62,500 nucleotides of DNA, taken from contig CAIUDH010000045.1 of assembly GCA_903897855.1 (NCBI GenBank), positions 1 to 62,500 on the forward strand. Direction: 5' to 3'. This document shows positions 7,372 to 17,033 of this stretch, piece by piece. Within the stretch, counting starts at the first letter, position 1, and each line of letters begins with the position of its first letter. The position numbers and the translations under genes were made by a program. This stretch comes from an uncultured Bacteroidota bacterium. Its GTDB lineage: Bacteria; Bacteroidota; Bacteroidia; UKL13-3. The notes beneath the pieces are model-generated. The model had not been told where the DNA came from. It was given only the letters and a program-made list of their open reading frames with translations, and did no database searches.

Positions 7372-9834
7372 ATGAAAAAGTTATACTTCCTTCTCTTCCT
7401 GGCGTTTCAATATTTTGCTTCACAATCGCAGAGTTATTTAGGCCTTGTAAATAATAATTACGGCGCTTTCAATAGCGTTTTGTTCAACCCTGCCATGGGC
7501 AGCAAAACTTTTATAGCGCTCAATTTAGCCACCTTTGATGTAAACGCTTATAATAATTACTTGGGGTTTCAAGGTTTTCATGTAATAAAAGCCATTAAGG
7601 ATACCAATTATTTTAACAGCACCAATGGATTTAGCTTGGATAAAAATGCGGTAGAATCGGTGAATGGGAAAGATAAATATGCCACCTTCACTGGAGATCT
7701 TCGTGGTCCTTCACTGCTCATTGGGATCAAGAAATTTCAACTGGGTTTTATGTGGAATAGAATGCGCATGGGTTTGCAGTTCAGTGGCATTGATGAAAAA
7801 CTCGCACGTAACTTATATTATATTGGCAAGTCGACCGTGATTGATGTAGCCAACTTACGATTCACCGATAACCGGTTCGCCCTGAATCTCCATGCCTGGT
7901 CGGAAAGTGGCGTGAGTGGTGCTTTTGCTATTATCGACGACAAAAAACAAATGCTTAGAGTGGGCTTAACCATAAAATCGCTGAATGGACTGGGTGCGTT
8001 ATATATCCATAATGGGGGAACCACGTTTACATTTTACAAACACACCACCGACCTCGACAGTTCGCTCTACGCCAACTACGATATGGAAGTGGGTTTTACC
8101 AATGAATTTAGTTATGCCGACAATCCGCTCACAGCAAGCCAGTTAGATACTTTCACCAGCGGGCACTCCGACTTTAACACACAGTTGGCCATCGACAATG
8201 TGATAAAAAATAAAAAACGTTTAGGTAAAGGATTCGGGGTTGACCTCGGGGTCGTATACGAAAAAAGAAATGGGAAAAAAGGCGCTTATCATTACCGTGC
8301 TGCAGCCTCGCTGGTCGATATTGGTTCCATTAAGTACAATAACCTTCAATCGGCTTATGTAACGCATTATAAAGGCGATAAAGAAGTAGTGATAACACAA
8401 GGACTAAAAGGTAATAACTCAAGGCAATTTGATACTGCCATTGCAAGCAAGTTAGGTAGCCCTTCAGGGTCGTTTCAAGCGTTTACCATGGCACTCCCTA
8501 CGGCCTTAAACTTGAGTTTTGATTATAGAGTAATTAACCACGTTTATGTGAATGCAACGCTTATTCAGAGCGTGCGAAGCAAATATGCACAGGGCATTCG
8601 CACCTTCTCCTCACTCAGTGTTTCACCCCGTTTCGAATCACGATGGTTTAGTGCTACGATGCCATTTGTTTTAAACGATGGTTATCGCAACCCCAATTTA
8701 GGCCTCTGTATCTCGGTGCTCAATTCAATCTATCTTGGCAGCGACAATATTGGCGGTGCCTTTGGCATTGGCAAAATTGCTGGCTTAGATATTTATGGAG
8801 GGGCATCAATCAATATTTACAAGCACAAAAAGAAGAAAAAAGTAAAAGTAGAGAAAGTACAGACGGTTAAAATACAAGATAGAGATCAAGATGGTGTGCT
8901 TGACACGCTGGATGAATGCCCGGATATGGCAGGATTACCAAGTTTAAAAGGATGTCCGGATAAAGATAATGATGGTTTTGCCGACAAGGACGACCGCTGC
9001 CCTGATATCGCCGGAAAACTGCTAGGCTGCCCCGATACTGACAGCGATAGCATTGCCGATCAAGATGATCTGTGCCCAACCATGGCAGGGCCTCGCAACA
9101 CTAAAGGTTGCCCTGATACCGATGGTGATGGCATTGCCGACTTAGAGGATGAATGCCCTGACGTGAAAGGGACGTTAGCGCTTCGAGGTTGCCCTGACAC
9201 TGATGGTGATGGATTTGCCGATAAGGTAGACTCCTGCCTAACAATACCTGGTATGTTACATGGTTGTCCGGATAAAGATAGTGATGGCGTTGCCGACAGA
9301 GAGGATCAATGTCCGGATCTTGCGGGAACCCTTGAAATGAAAGGCTGTCCTGATACGGATGGCGATGGGGTGAACGACGCCGATGACCAATGCCCACTCG
9401 TGGCAGGCTTGGCCGCCAATTTTGGATGCCCGGCGAAAGAAAAAGATGTGGTAAAAGTAGAAAAAATAGACCTCAATGCCGATGACAAAAAAACGCTGGA
9501 AGAGGCCTTTAAAAGTCTGGAATTTGCGAGTGCCAAAAGTGAAATCCAGGAGGCTAGCAAGGTCGATCTCGATAAGATTGTAGAAATCATGAAACGTAAT
9601 CCAACGTATCGACTGCTTATTGTTGGACACACAGATAACGCTGGTAGTGCTAGTTACAACAAAACATTAAGTCTCAGTAGGGCCGATGCGGTGAAGGCCT
9701 ATATGGTAAGCAAAGGCATTCAGGCCAATCAATTTATAACCAAAGGTTACGGCCCCGAAAGACCTGTTGCAGAGAATACTACAGAAGAAGGGAAACAGCG
9801 AAACCGGAGGGTAGAGATGACCATCGTAAAGTAA
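7372..9834 (+). CDS. OmpA-family outer-membrane protein with DUF5723-like domain and TSP3 repeats
   Basis: An 820-residue envelope protein. The start is set at 7372 because MKKLYFLLFLAFQYFASQSQ is a signal peptide; a TTG 18 bases upstream is less likely. Residues about 25-490 look like a beta-rich DUF5723-type domain (LFNPAMGSKTF, then many alternating strands, ending IAGLDIYGGASINIYK). A lysine-rich stretch leads into seven calcium-binding-type Asp repeats (about 503-687), then an OmpA C-terminal domain (about 705-820) with VGHTDNAGSASYN, LSLSRADAVKAYM and a final RNRRVEM, the usual peptidoglycan-binding signature. It probably anchors a membrane barrel to the cell wall. It is convergent with the next gene, with 14 bases between the stops. 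Confidence 0.9.
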   Translation: MKKLYFLLFLAFQYFASQSQSYLGLVNNNYGAFNSVLFNPAMGSKTFIALNLATFDVNAYNNYLGFQGFHVIKAIKDTNYFNSTNGFSLDKNAVESVNGKDKYATFTGDLRGPSLLIGIKKFQLGFMWNRMRMGLQFSGIDEKLARNLYYIGKSTVIDVANLRFTDNRFALNLHAWSESGVSGAFAIIDDKKQMLRVGLTIKSLNGLGALYIHNGGTTFTFYKHTTDLDSSLYANYDMEVGFTNEFSYADNPLTASQLDTFTSGHSDFNTQLAIDNVIKNKKRLGKGFGVDLGVVYEKRNGKKGAYHYRAAASLVDIGSIKYNNLQSAYVTHYKGDKEVVITQGLKGNNSRQFDTAIASKLGSPSGSFQAFTMALPTALNLSFDYRVINHVYVNATLIQSVRSKYAQGIRTFSSLSVSPRFESRWFSATMPFVLNDGYRNPNLGLCISVLNSIYLGSDNIGGAFGIGKIAGLDIYGGASINIYKHKKKKKVKVEKVQTVKIQDRDQDGVLDTLDECPDMAGLPSLKGCPDKDNDGFADKDDRCPDIAGKLLGCPDTDSDSIADQDDLCPTMAGPRNTKGCPDTDGDGIADLEDECPDVKGTLALRGCPDTDGDGFADKVDSCLTIPGMLHGCPDKDSDGVADREDQCPDLAGTLEMKGCPDTDGDGVNDADDQCPLVAGLAANFGCPAKEKDVVKVEKIDLNADDKKTLEEAFKSLEFASAKSEIQEASKVDLDKIVEIMKRNPTYRLLIVGHTDNAGSASYNKTLSLSRADAVKAYMVSKGIQANQFITKGYGPERPVAENTTEEGKQRNRRVEMTIVK
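8878..9432 (+). repeat. Seven thrombospondin type 3-like Asp repeats in the OmpA protein
   Basis: Seven units of the form D-[KTR]-D-x-D-[GS]-[VFI]-x-D-x(2)-D-x-C alternate with short GCP-type linkers. Asp spacing fits calcium binding. Each unit has paired cysteines, except that the fifth reads DSCL instead of the usual CP ending. The repeated GATACTGATGGTGATGG-like codons also make this a DNA-level near-repeat. Confidence 0.9.
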
Positions 9835-9848
9835 TACAGAGGCGATTG

Positions 9849-10988
9849 TCACAAGGATTTCTGTTTTCTGATTTTCCTAATGAAGGATGAAATTGTTGCG
9901 GCCGAAAAAATACAAAAAACAGGTATACATTGAATATGAAAACGTGGATTGCCAAAATAAACAGCGGTGAATAAAATCGTGAATAGCACGACAGCCCATA
10001 ATTTATAATCATTTATTTTTCTGAAATTCATCAGGTAATAAAGTGCTGACAAGCCGACTATAAAAAAATAGATCAGGAGTTGCAAGGGCACAAAATAAGA
10101 CAGCCGTTCCTTTTTTAGCTCGTCATTCAATCCCTTTGCTGTCCAGTATTTCAAGGCTTCTCCATCGTTTAGCCAAGTATGTATTTGTTTCTTAAACAGA
10201 AGCTTAGGCAACTGTTCTAAATGCGTTTGCGTGTACTGCACTGCTTCATGAAAATAATGATTGTCTTTCTCAAATTCATCCTCCGCTTCTATGGCTATGG
10301 GAGTGATATACCCACCGGTAGCAAATGCATTATTCCCAATATACAGGTTCACGCCGGAGTTGCTGCTAATGGCAACATGTTTTAGTTGAATAAAGTTTCT
10401 ACCACACCAAAACAAAGGAAGTGAAACAACCATCAACGCCATCACGATTCTCGGTTTCGCTTTTGAATGCTGCCATAGTAATTCATACAAAAAGAAGAGA
10501 ATAAAAACCGGTTTGATTAAGACGATTCCTGAAGCGATGAGATACTTCACCCATCGACCTGAAGGCAAAACTAAATAACCGAGAAACAAAAAAAGCAATA
10601 GTGTTTCGGATACAAAAACGCCGCAATAGGCTATCATGTTGATATTTACGGCAAAGAGCAAGGCCGCGATGAACGCTGTTTTTTCATCAAAATATTTTTT
10701 AGCTAATTGGTAAATAAGAAAGATTGATATGCTTCCCAACACCATTTGTATAAAAACCACAAGCCATTTCAGGTTTCCTAAAAGGGCCAAGAATATGGGA
10801 TAACCGGGGAGTATAAAGGCACTTAATTTACCATCCACCGTAAATACTTTTGTAGTTAATAATACTTCAGCAGAAGCTCTAAATCGAAAAGCATCACTGA
10901 TGGCATCACACTCAAAATAAAAGCACCAAAGGCATCGAAATAGAAATCCGACGATTATCAATACTTGTATTTTTTTAGTGTTAGGCAT
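9849..10988 (-). CDS. GT39-like integral membrane glycosyltransferase
   Basis: A 379-residue protein with about nine to ten membrane helices, of the dolichyl-phosphate-mannose mannosyltransferase/GT-C type. The first loop carries acidic residues (CDAISDAFRFRASAE), as expected for the catalytic loop, followed by LPGYPIFLALLGN, a motif often seen in this group. Such enzymes move a sugar from a polyprenol carrier to a protein or glycan on the outer face of the inner membrane. Substrate cannot be read from the sequence. A TACATTCG box (11017-11024) lies 28 bases upstream of the start. Confidence 0.75.
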   Translation of the reverse strand: MPNTKKIQVLIIVGFLFRCLWCFYFECDAISDAFRFRASAEVLLTTKVFTVDGKLSAFILPGYPIFLALLGNLKWLVVFIQMVLGSISIFLIYQLAKKYFDEKTAFIAALLFAVNINMIAYCGVFVSETLLLFLFLGYLVLPSGRWVKYLIASGIVLIKPVFILFFLYELLWQHSKAKPRIVMALMVVSLPLFWCGRNFIQLKHVAISSNSGVNLYIGNNAFATGGYITPIAIEAEDEFEKDNHYFHEAVQYTQTHLEQLPKLLFKKQIHTWLNDGEALKYWTAKGLNDELKKERLSYFVPLQLLIYFFIVGLSALYYLMNFRKINDYKLWAVVLFTILFTAVYFGNPRFHIQCIPVFCIFSAATISSFIRKIRKQKSL

Positions 10989-11038
10989 GGAAATAAAAAA
11001 GGTTCTTTTAGCATTACGAATGTAAGGAAGTAAGGCAT

Positions 11039-11076
11039 AAAAAAACGGGCAGGTTTTTAATTTAAAACCGACCCGT
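11039..11076 (-). terminator. Rho-independent terminator of the PKD/CUB protein gene
   Basis: On the minus strand, 20 bases after the stop at 11097, a stem ACGGGTCGGTTTT pairs with AAAACCTGCCCGT across a short AAATT-type loop, with two mismatched positions, and ends in seven T residues (plus-strand A run 11039-11045). Confidence 0.85.
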
Positions 11077-11096
11077 ATTTTAACTCCAATCGATGC

Positions 11097-14000
11097 TTAC
11101 TCTTTAACTAATTTCTTCACTTGTGTTCCATCGCTTGTGGTCACACTGAGGAGATAGATACCTTGAGCATAATTACTTAAATTAAGTATCAGGTGCTTTG
11201 ATAAAATTTCATCCTCAAATTGTTGAAGCACCTTACCATTGATATCGGTGATGCGAATCTCTACCTGCTTCGACACATTGAAATCCAGACTCAGTTTGAA
11301 AAAATCGTGACTCGGATTCGGAGTAACCTCAAAGGCGTTGAGATCGGTTAGTTTCGAAATGCCTACTGGTGGTGTTATATTTACGATTCGTTGCACGGTA
11401 ACGGCCTTATTACCGCTTCCATCGGTTACATCGTATAATAGAATATATTGACCGAGTGTATTCACCAATACGGTGCCTGTAATTACAGGCACCAAATTAG
11501 TGTAATAATTGTCTTTAATAGTTACACCCGGTTCGTTATAGGCGGTCCCTCTAATCAAATCAATGACGGCCGAACCGAGAAGAGTAATCACCGGCTTTTG
11601 CGTATCACGAACAATCACTTTTCTGAATTTTATTCGAATATGCCCCGCTGAGTCGGTCACCTGATAGGTGATGGTATAACTACCTAACGTAGAGGTATCA
11701 ACCGTTCCAGCAATAATGAGCTTATTGGTGATATTCCCATCGGCTAAATCGTTTGCGGTGGCTCCCGGCTCTATGTAAGGAAAATGAACTTCAACATACA
11801 TCGTGTCGGTTCCAATGAGCGTGATAGTAGGTGCTGTTTTGTCGGAAGTCACTTTTACGATTCTCACTTTTTCGTCGGCAGCATTGCCACTACTGTCATT
11901 GACATTATATTTTAATTGATAGGTGCCTAACTTGCCCGTGTTTACCACGCCCGATCTCACAATATTGGCTGTAATATTGCCATTCACATTATCTAGCGCA
12001 GTCGCCCCTAAATCGTTATAACTATATCCTATTTCAACGCTGTCGGGATTATTTCCGAGTAACGTAATCAGGGGTTTGGTTCTATCGGCAATCACCATCA
12101 CCCCATAATCTTCTACTTCGCCATTGGCCAAAGCGCTACAGCCATCGATAGCCGCGCCACCGAAATAGGCTGCAAAGCGCATTCTGGTAAATCCAAGCAA
12201 CGCCGATTTTGGAATAGTTATCGTACCCGAAACCAAATTCGATGTAGAATTTATGACCTGCCCCACAAGTTCTGCTGAAGTGAACAGTCCATCTTGATTC
12301 GCATCGAGCCAGATGCTCCAGGTTTGCGATAAGGGGCTTGCCAATCGCTCTACAGCGATACTGTTGCCGCTAGAGCCTCTTTCCAATTGAACCACTTGTG
12401 ATGGTGAATAATCATGATAACCATACACCTGAGTGGTGGCATTATTTAAAAGCCCAATACGTACATGGTAAATTCCGATATTGTTTTGTCCGGAAGTGAA
12501 GGACGGAGAACAAAGTGTGTGGGCATTAATAAACGCAGTTTTTGTGATGGCATCTGTACCAAAACTATTGGTCGCAGTTAAGGCAATGGTATACGCTCCT
12601 GCGGCGTTAAACACCACACGCACCAAACCTTGACTCAGGGTACTTCTTACCAACGTGAAAGTAGCTGGTATGATACTCCATGAGACACTCACGGCTCCAT
12701 TTTTCGATAGATCGAACAGTGTCACGGTGTCGCTGGTGGCTGGGTTTTTACTATCGGCGTCAAAATTTGATACTGGTTTTTGTGTCACTGGAAGCACCAT
12801 CACATTTTTTAACGCGGTGGAATTACTGCAAGCCACACCATACATACCCGCTGTATAATTACCAGCAGCAGTATATTTAAAAGGAAATAGTAATTTGTCG
12901 CTTATGGTGTCGAATACGATATCGCCATCAAAATCAAAATTATAAACACCCACCGGCAAAGAATTGTTTTTAAAGATATGAGTGGCACCAACATAGCCGG
13001 TATCGTTGGCGATGAGTTGTAGAATTGCATTCGACGAATCGATGCCTGAGGCCAACCAATCGGCTTCAAACCCTGCAGCATTAAGCGTTGCATTGGTTCT
13101 TTCTAAGATATAGAACGATCCACTATAAGCAGTTAAAGTGCCTGGGCTATTAACTCCTGAGAAACCCAAACCGGTGAATAATGGGATTCCGCTCACCGAG
13201 TCTTTTCCGTCGTAGATACGCAGATAATCGCCAGCCGCGAAATTGAATGATTTGAAGGTCAGCACGATTTTTGAAACGCAAGGCACTGAGATGGTGAACT
13301 CACAATTTTCATTGCCCGTATAATTCGAAGTGTTATCGCCGCTATCGAATATTTTGCCTTGTGCCGTGTTGGAGGTGTTGATTGGATAGCACATAATGGC
13401 TTTATCTTTCACAAAAACATACGCCGACTTACAATACTTCACACTGCTTCCAATAAAATTTGAACTCGTTAAACAAATCGTGTAATAACCCGACTCATAA
13501 AATAATATATTGGGACTATAGAGTGTATCATTGGTGCCATTTGAAAATACAAAACCTGAAGCCGTTCCTGTGGCATCCTGAATTACTTCCCATTTCCAAT
13601 GGGTAGCTCCGTATTGCGACAAATCGGTAAGAATAATTTCGTCATTCAAATTCAGCACCACCTTATTTGAACTAAAATCGGCTTGAGGCACCCGTGTTGG
13701 AACCACAATTTTGATGGTAATAAAACCGGTATCAGATCCGATACAGTTTTTCGCAATTAATCGAATTTTATACGTCCCAATGGCTGTAAAGCGATACGTC
13801 GCGTTTTGTGTTGTGCTATCATTGAGTCCATCTCCATTTACATCCCATAGGTACTGGTTGCCTGCACCGGTGGTAAGATTGGTGTAACGCATGAGGCTAT
13901 TCACATAACCGATAGTATCGGCTAATATCGTCACCTTTGGCTTTACATTATTATTAGAAATCCATTGAGCTACAAACCCACTATCGTTACCAATATTATT

Positions 14001-16862
14001 CGTTTGCATTCTTATAAACAGGGATCCACTCGAGGCATATAAGGTGTCGGGCAAGGTAGTACCCGTAAACCCATTGCCGGTATGCAATGGAATGCCCGTA
14101 CTATCATTGTCGCCGTCATATACTCGCACAAAATCATTCAATCCCATTTTAAATTGCTGAAACTTGAACTTGATGGTGCCACTGCAACCCGGTTTAATCA
14201 AAAAGCCACACGATTCATTATCACCATAATTCCCATCGCGAGCGCCACTATCCATAATCACTCCACTTTTAAAGTTGGTGGTTACGGCGGTATTGTCGCA
14301 CATGGTAAACCCATCGGTAACAATGATATACTTGGCGATTTTCGAACTATCGGCACCCGCGGGATTACTGATATTAAGTTTCACCGTGAACGTATCGGCT
14401 ACACTATAAAAATGCTGAGGGTATTGGATAGCGGAAGTACTTGCATCACCAAAATCCCAAAGCCAGTTAGTGGGGTCGTTGGTACTGAGGTCGAGATAGG
14501 ATACAATTTGCCCCACTCTCACCCCTAAAGGTGAGGCCGAAAATGACGCAGTGGGTTTATTGTAATTTTTCGTGGTGAATGTTTTCGTAATACTATCACA
14601 ACCCGAAATGTTACATACGATCAGTTTTACGGTATAGGTGGCAAGCGTATTGAAAGATACTATTGGATTTTGAGAGGCCCCTGTAGTACCACTTAAAAAC
14701 GTCACACTGGCAGGCGTGAACACCCATTGCCAAGAGGTTGGGTTATTCAATGAAACATCAATTAAATTAGTGCTGGCACCAATGTATGGATTAAACGAAT
14801 TGCTCGTAAAGCCCGCGGTGGGAATCGCCAACTGAATGACTACTGCGGTGGTAATCGTATCCTTACAACCGGCGCTGCTCGTTACAATGAGCCTCACATT
14901 ATAAACACCTGCACTGGTAAAAACGTGTATCGGATTCTGCAATGAGGAGTTATTGCTCAAGCCCGAAGCGAGGTCGCCAAAATTCCATGACCATTGAGTG
15001 ATAGTGCCTCCGGTACTGGCATCAGAAAACTGAATGGGGGTATTTACCGAGGTGTTGCTCATACTAAATTGTGCCACGGGCTTTTCAATGAGAACGGCTT
15101 TGGTGATGCTTGAAGTGGGGGCACCTGAATAGGTTGAGGTGACTATTAATTTCACATTGAAAACCCCTGAAGAACTGAATTTGTGTTTTGGATTTTGCAG
15201 AGAGGAAGTATTGTTCGAGCCTGAAGCGGCATCCCCAAAATCCCATTGCCAACTGCCAATCGCAGCACTTCCAAAAACATAGCTGAGATCGTTAAAGAGC
15301 GTGGTGTCGCCATTGCACACCGTGGTGTTTTTAAAATCGGAAACCGGACTTCCATTTTCTTTAATGATGATGGTGTAATCTTCCACTTCCCCTATCAATA
15401 CGGGGTTGGTACAGGCCCTTGGTGTATCAGAACTTTGAGTAGAGATACGCATTCTTGTTTTGCCACAGACCGCACCTGTAGGAATATTAAATACATGCTT
15501 CTTCTCAAGATATAAGCCGGTACCGGCGTATCGAAGTATCGTATCGCGAAGAATCGTTTCCGTAGCGTCGTCGAAAAAACCATCGCGGTTAAAATCAATC
15601 CAGGCAGAATAAAATGCTGGATTCACGCCATTGCCTAGCATGATATTAACAGAATCTTTTACCACCGCGCTACTGCTCTTTACAATCGTATCGTTTAGAG
15701 ATAGAAAGTTTTCATATCCGGTGCCATTGGTACCAGAACCATTATTTAATTTATGCATCCTTACATTGGTTATATATACATAAAAACTCTGTGTGCCTTT
15801 ACTGATGCAATAACCAAGTTGCCTGTTTCCTGTTGGACTAATGAGGCTGGGTACGCGTTGTATATTGGTAACGGTAACATAATTACATCTTGCATCAATT
15901 TTATTGTCGAGTACGGCGCCACCTGAGACAGAATAAGAAAGCCAAAAATAATTTTTGCCCGGCTTTAATGTCTGTGCTGGGTTTATTGAAAAAGAATTTG
16001 AAAAATTCGCGACGATACTTCCCACTCCTGTCGTTGTATCGAAGGTTGGTTTTAAACCAGTATAAAACAGCCGCGCTTTGGTAATTTCATTGGGGTTGGT
16101 AGTACCTATGGCACTAAAATTAATATTACCCACGGTTAATGGATAAAGTGAACCGTTACTATTGGTGACCACTTCTATACCAATGATTTGATTATTTTCA
16201 CTTCCTTTGGTAACGTCGTCAAAAATCGTTTGCGTAGTAGTAGTCGATAAGAAAATTTGTGGTTGACCAGCAACAACATTGATGGCAAAATCGACAAATT
16301 GTTGCGACCAGTTAAACCCTCCGTTGGGCGTTAAAGGGTCGTTGTTTACACAAGGATCCATGGTGGCACTTACACCATATTTGGTGGCACAACGCATACG
16401 AATAATGCCCAGGGCGGCATTGGCAGGAATATTTACGTTGGTCGATACGATATGGGTACCTGCATTGGCGGGGTCGTTTTGGAAAACAATTCTCTCGGAA
16501 GCTTCAAAGGTTTTATTGCCGTTAAAATCGACCCATACACTCAACGTTTGAGGGTTGGCACCATTACCCAATTGAATACTCAATGGATAGGATAAGCCTC
16601 GTACACAGCTGGTAGGTGTTGATGGCACGCCCGTTTGGTTAATATAGGCCGGAATGGTATTGTACCAGGTAGGCGATGCATTCGTGAAATTTATATCCCC
16701 GAATTGAACCTTACTGATATGGGTAAAGGAGGTCACGGAACTAAAATGCCCCGCTCCTGCCGGATCATAGCCATAACCGGTATAACTCGGCGTACAATAT
16801 ACCTGGGCATTTACCGAGTATAAAACAAGATGGAATAGAATAATAAGTAAAAATTTTTTCAT
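11097..16862 (-). CDS. Giant T9SS-exported surface protein with GEVEDY, PKD, CUB and DUF5011-type domains
   Basis: A 1,921-residue modular exported protein. Order: signal peptide MKKFLLIILFHLVLYSVNAQ; a GEVEDY-type domain; a sandwich domain with FSINPAQTLKPGKNYFWL, as often found before sialidase-like parts; a second GEVEDY domain ending GEVEDYTIII; four PKD repeats (WQWDFGD, WSWNFGD, WLWDFGD and a variant); a CUB domain (MGLNDFVRVYDGD); two PKD-like domains; a second CUB (FAAGDYLRIYDGKD); two more PKD-like domains; a third GEVEDY domain; three immunoglobulin-like DUF5011 repeats (DRTKPLITLLGN, DKTAPTITLIGT, DTQKPVITLLGS); and a T9SS sorting domain (FEVTPNPSHDFFKLSL to GIYLLSV). No catalytic module was seen, so adhesion or matrix building is most likely. 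A TCAATTTGC box at 16886-16893 may be the promoter. Confidence 0.9.
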   Translation of the reverse strand: MKKFLLIILFHLVLYSVNAQVYCTPSYTGYGYDPAGAGHFSSVTSFTHISKVQFGDINFTNASPTWYNTIPAYINQTGVPSTPTSCVRGLSYPLSIQLGNGANPQTLSVWVDFNGNKTFEASERIVFQNDPANAGTHIVSTNVNIPANAALGIIRMRCATKYGVSATMDPCVNNDPLTPNGGFNWSQQFVDFAINVVAGQPQIFLSTTTTQTIFDDVTKGSENNQIIGIEVVTNSNGSLYPLTVGNINFSAIGTTNPNEITKARLFYTGLKPTFDTTTGVGSIVANFSNSFSINPAQTLKPGKNYFWLSYSVSGGAVLDNKIDARCNYVTVTNIQRVPSLISPTGNRQLGYCISKGTQSFYVYITNVRMHKLNNGSGTNGTGYENFLSLNDTIVKSSSAVVKDSVNIMLGNGVNPAFYSAWIDFNRDGFFDDATETILRDTILRYAGTGLYLEKKHVFNIPTGAVCGKTRMRISTQSSDTPRACTNPVLIGEVEDYTIIIKENGSPVSDFKNTTVCNGDTTLFNDLSYVFGSAAIGSWQWDFGDAASGSNNTSSLQNPKHKFSSSGVFNVKLIVTSTYSGAPTSSITKAVLIEKPVAQFSMSNTSVNTPIQFSDASTGGTITQWSWNFGDLASGLSNNSSLQNPIHVFTSAGVYNVRLIVTSSAGCKDTITTAVVIQLAIPTAGFTSNSFNPYIGASTNLIDVSLNNPTSWQWVFTPASVTFLSGTTGASQNPIVSFNTLATYTVKLIVCNISGCDSITKTFTTKNYNKPTASFSASPLGVRVGQIVSYLDLSTNDPTNWLWDFGDASTSAIQYPQHFYSVADTFTVKLNISNPAGADSSKIAKYIIVTDGFTMCDNTAVTTNFKSGVIMDSGARDGNYGDNESCGFLIKPGCSGTIKFKFQQFKMGLNDFVRVYDGDNDSTGIPLHTGNGFTGTTLPDTLYASSGSLFIRMQTNNIGNDSGFVAQWISNNNVKPKVTILADTIGYVNSLMRYTNLTTGAGNQYLWDVNGDGLNDSTTQNATYRFTAIGTYKIRLIAKNCIGSDTGFITIKIVVPTRVPQADFSSNKVVLNLNDEIILTDLSQYGATHWKWEVIQDATGTASGFVFSNGTNDTLYSPNILFYESGYYTICLTSSNFIGSSVKYCKSAYVFVKDKAIMCYPINTSNTAQGKIFDSGDNTSNYTGNENCEFTISVPCVSKIVLTFKSFNFAAGDYLRIYDGKDSVSGIPLFTGLGFSGVNSPGTLTAYSGSFYILERTNATLNAAGFEADWLASGIDSSNAILQLIANDTGYVGATHIFKNNSLPVGVYNFDFDGDIVFDTISDKLLFPFKYTAAGNYTAGMYGVACSNSTALKNVMVLPVTQKPVSNFDADSKNPATSDTVTLFDLSKNGAVSVSWSIIPATFTLVRSTLSQGLVRVVFNAAGAYTIALTATNSFGTDAITKTAFINAHTLCSPSFTSGQNNIGIYHVRIGLLNNATTQVYGYHDYSPSQVVQLERGSSGNSIAVERLASPLSQTWSIWLDANQDGLFTSAELVGQVINSTSNLVSGTITIPKSALLGFTRMRFAAYFGGAAIDGCSALANGEVEDYGVMVIADRTKPLITLLGNNPDSVEIGYSYNDLGATALDNVNGNITANIVRSGVVNTGKLGTYQLKYNVNDSSGNAADEKVRIVKVTSDKTAPTITLIGTDTMYVEVHFPYIEPGATANDLADGNITNKLIIAGTVDTSTLGSYTITYQVTDSAGHIRIKFRKVIVRDTQKPVITLLGSAVIDLIRGTAYNEPGVTIKDNYYTNLVPVITGTVLVNTLGQYILLYDVTDGSGNKAVTVQRIVNITPPVGISKLTDLNAFEVTPNPSHDFFKLSLDFNVSKQVEIRITDINGKVLQQFEDEILSKHLILNLSNYAQGIYLLSVTTSDGTQVKKLVKE

Positions 16863-16987
16863 GGTAAGGTCCGATGTAATTTACGCAAATTGATAAAAAA
16901 ATATGATAAAACAAAATTCAGACACTTAAATGACAAGCGGTTGTTTTTTATACCACCTTGTTTTAATTTACATTTGTAGTACATTTA

Positions 16988-16995
16988 TATATTTG
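16988..16995 (+). promoter_or_regulatory. -7 box TATATTTG of the oxidoreductase/GT operon
   Basis: Perfect TAnnTTTG followed by C, 38 bases before the ATG at 17034. It sits in the 171-base divergent region shared with the large PKD/CUB gene. No TTG at the preferred spacing. Confidence 0.55.
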
Positions 16996-17033
16996 CAACT
17001 GCTACAAATAAATAGTTCACAAACAAATCAAGG

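Noticed and set aside
8878-9432. Regular repeats at first look like a CRISPR array
   Set aside because: They are in-frame Asp/Cys protein repeats of the OmpA gene, not identical and without spacers.
14082-14528. 148-residue antisense frame in the PKD/CUB gene
   Set aside because: Shadow of repetitive coding sequence; no signal, motif or promoter.
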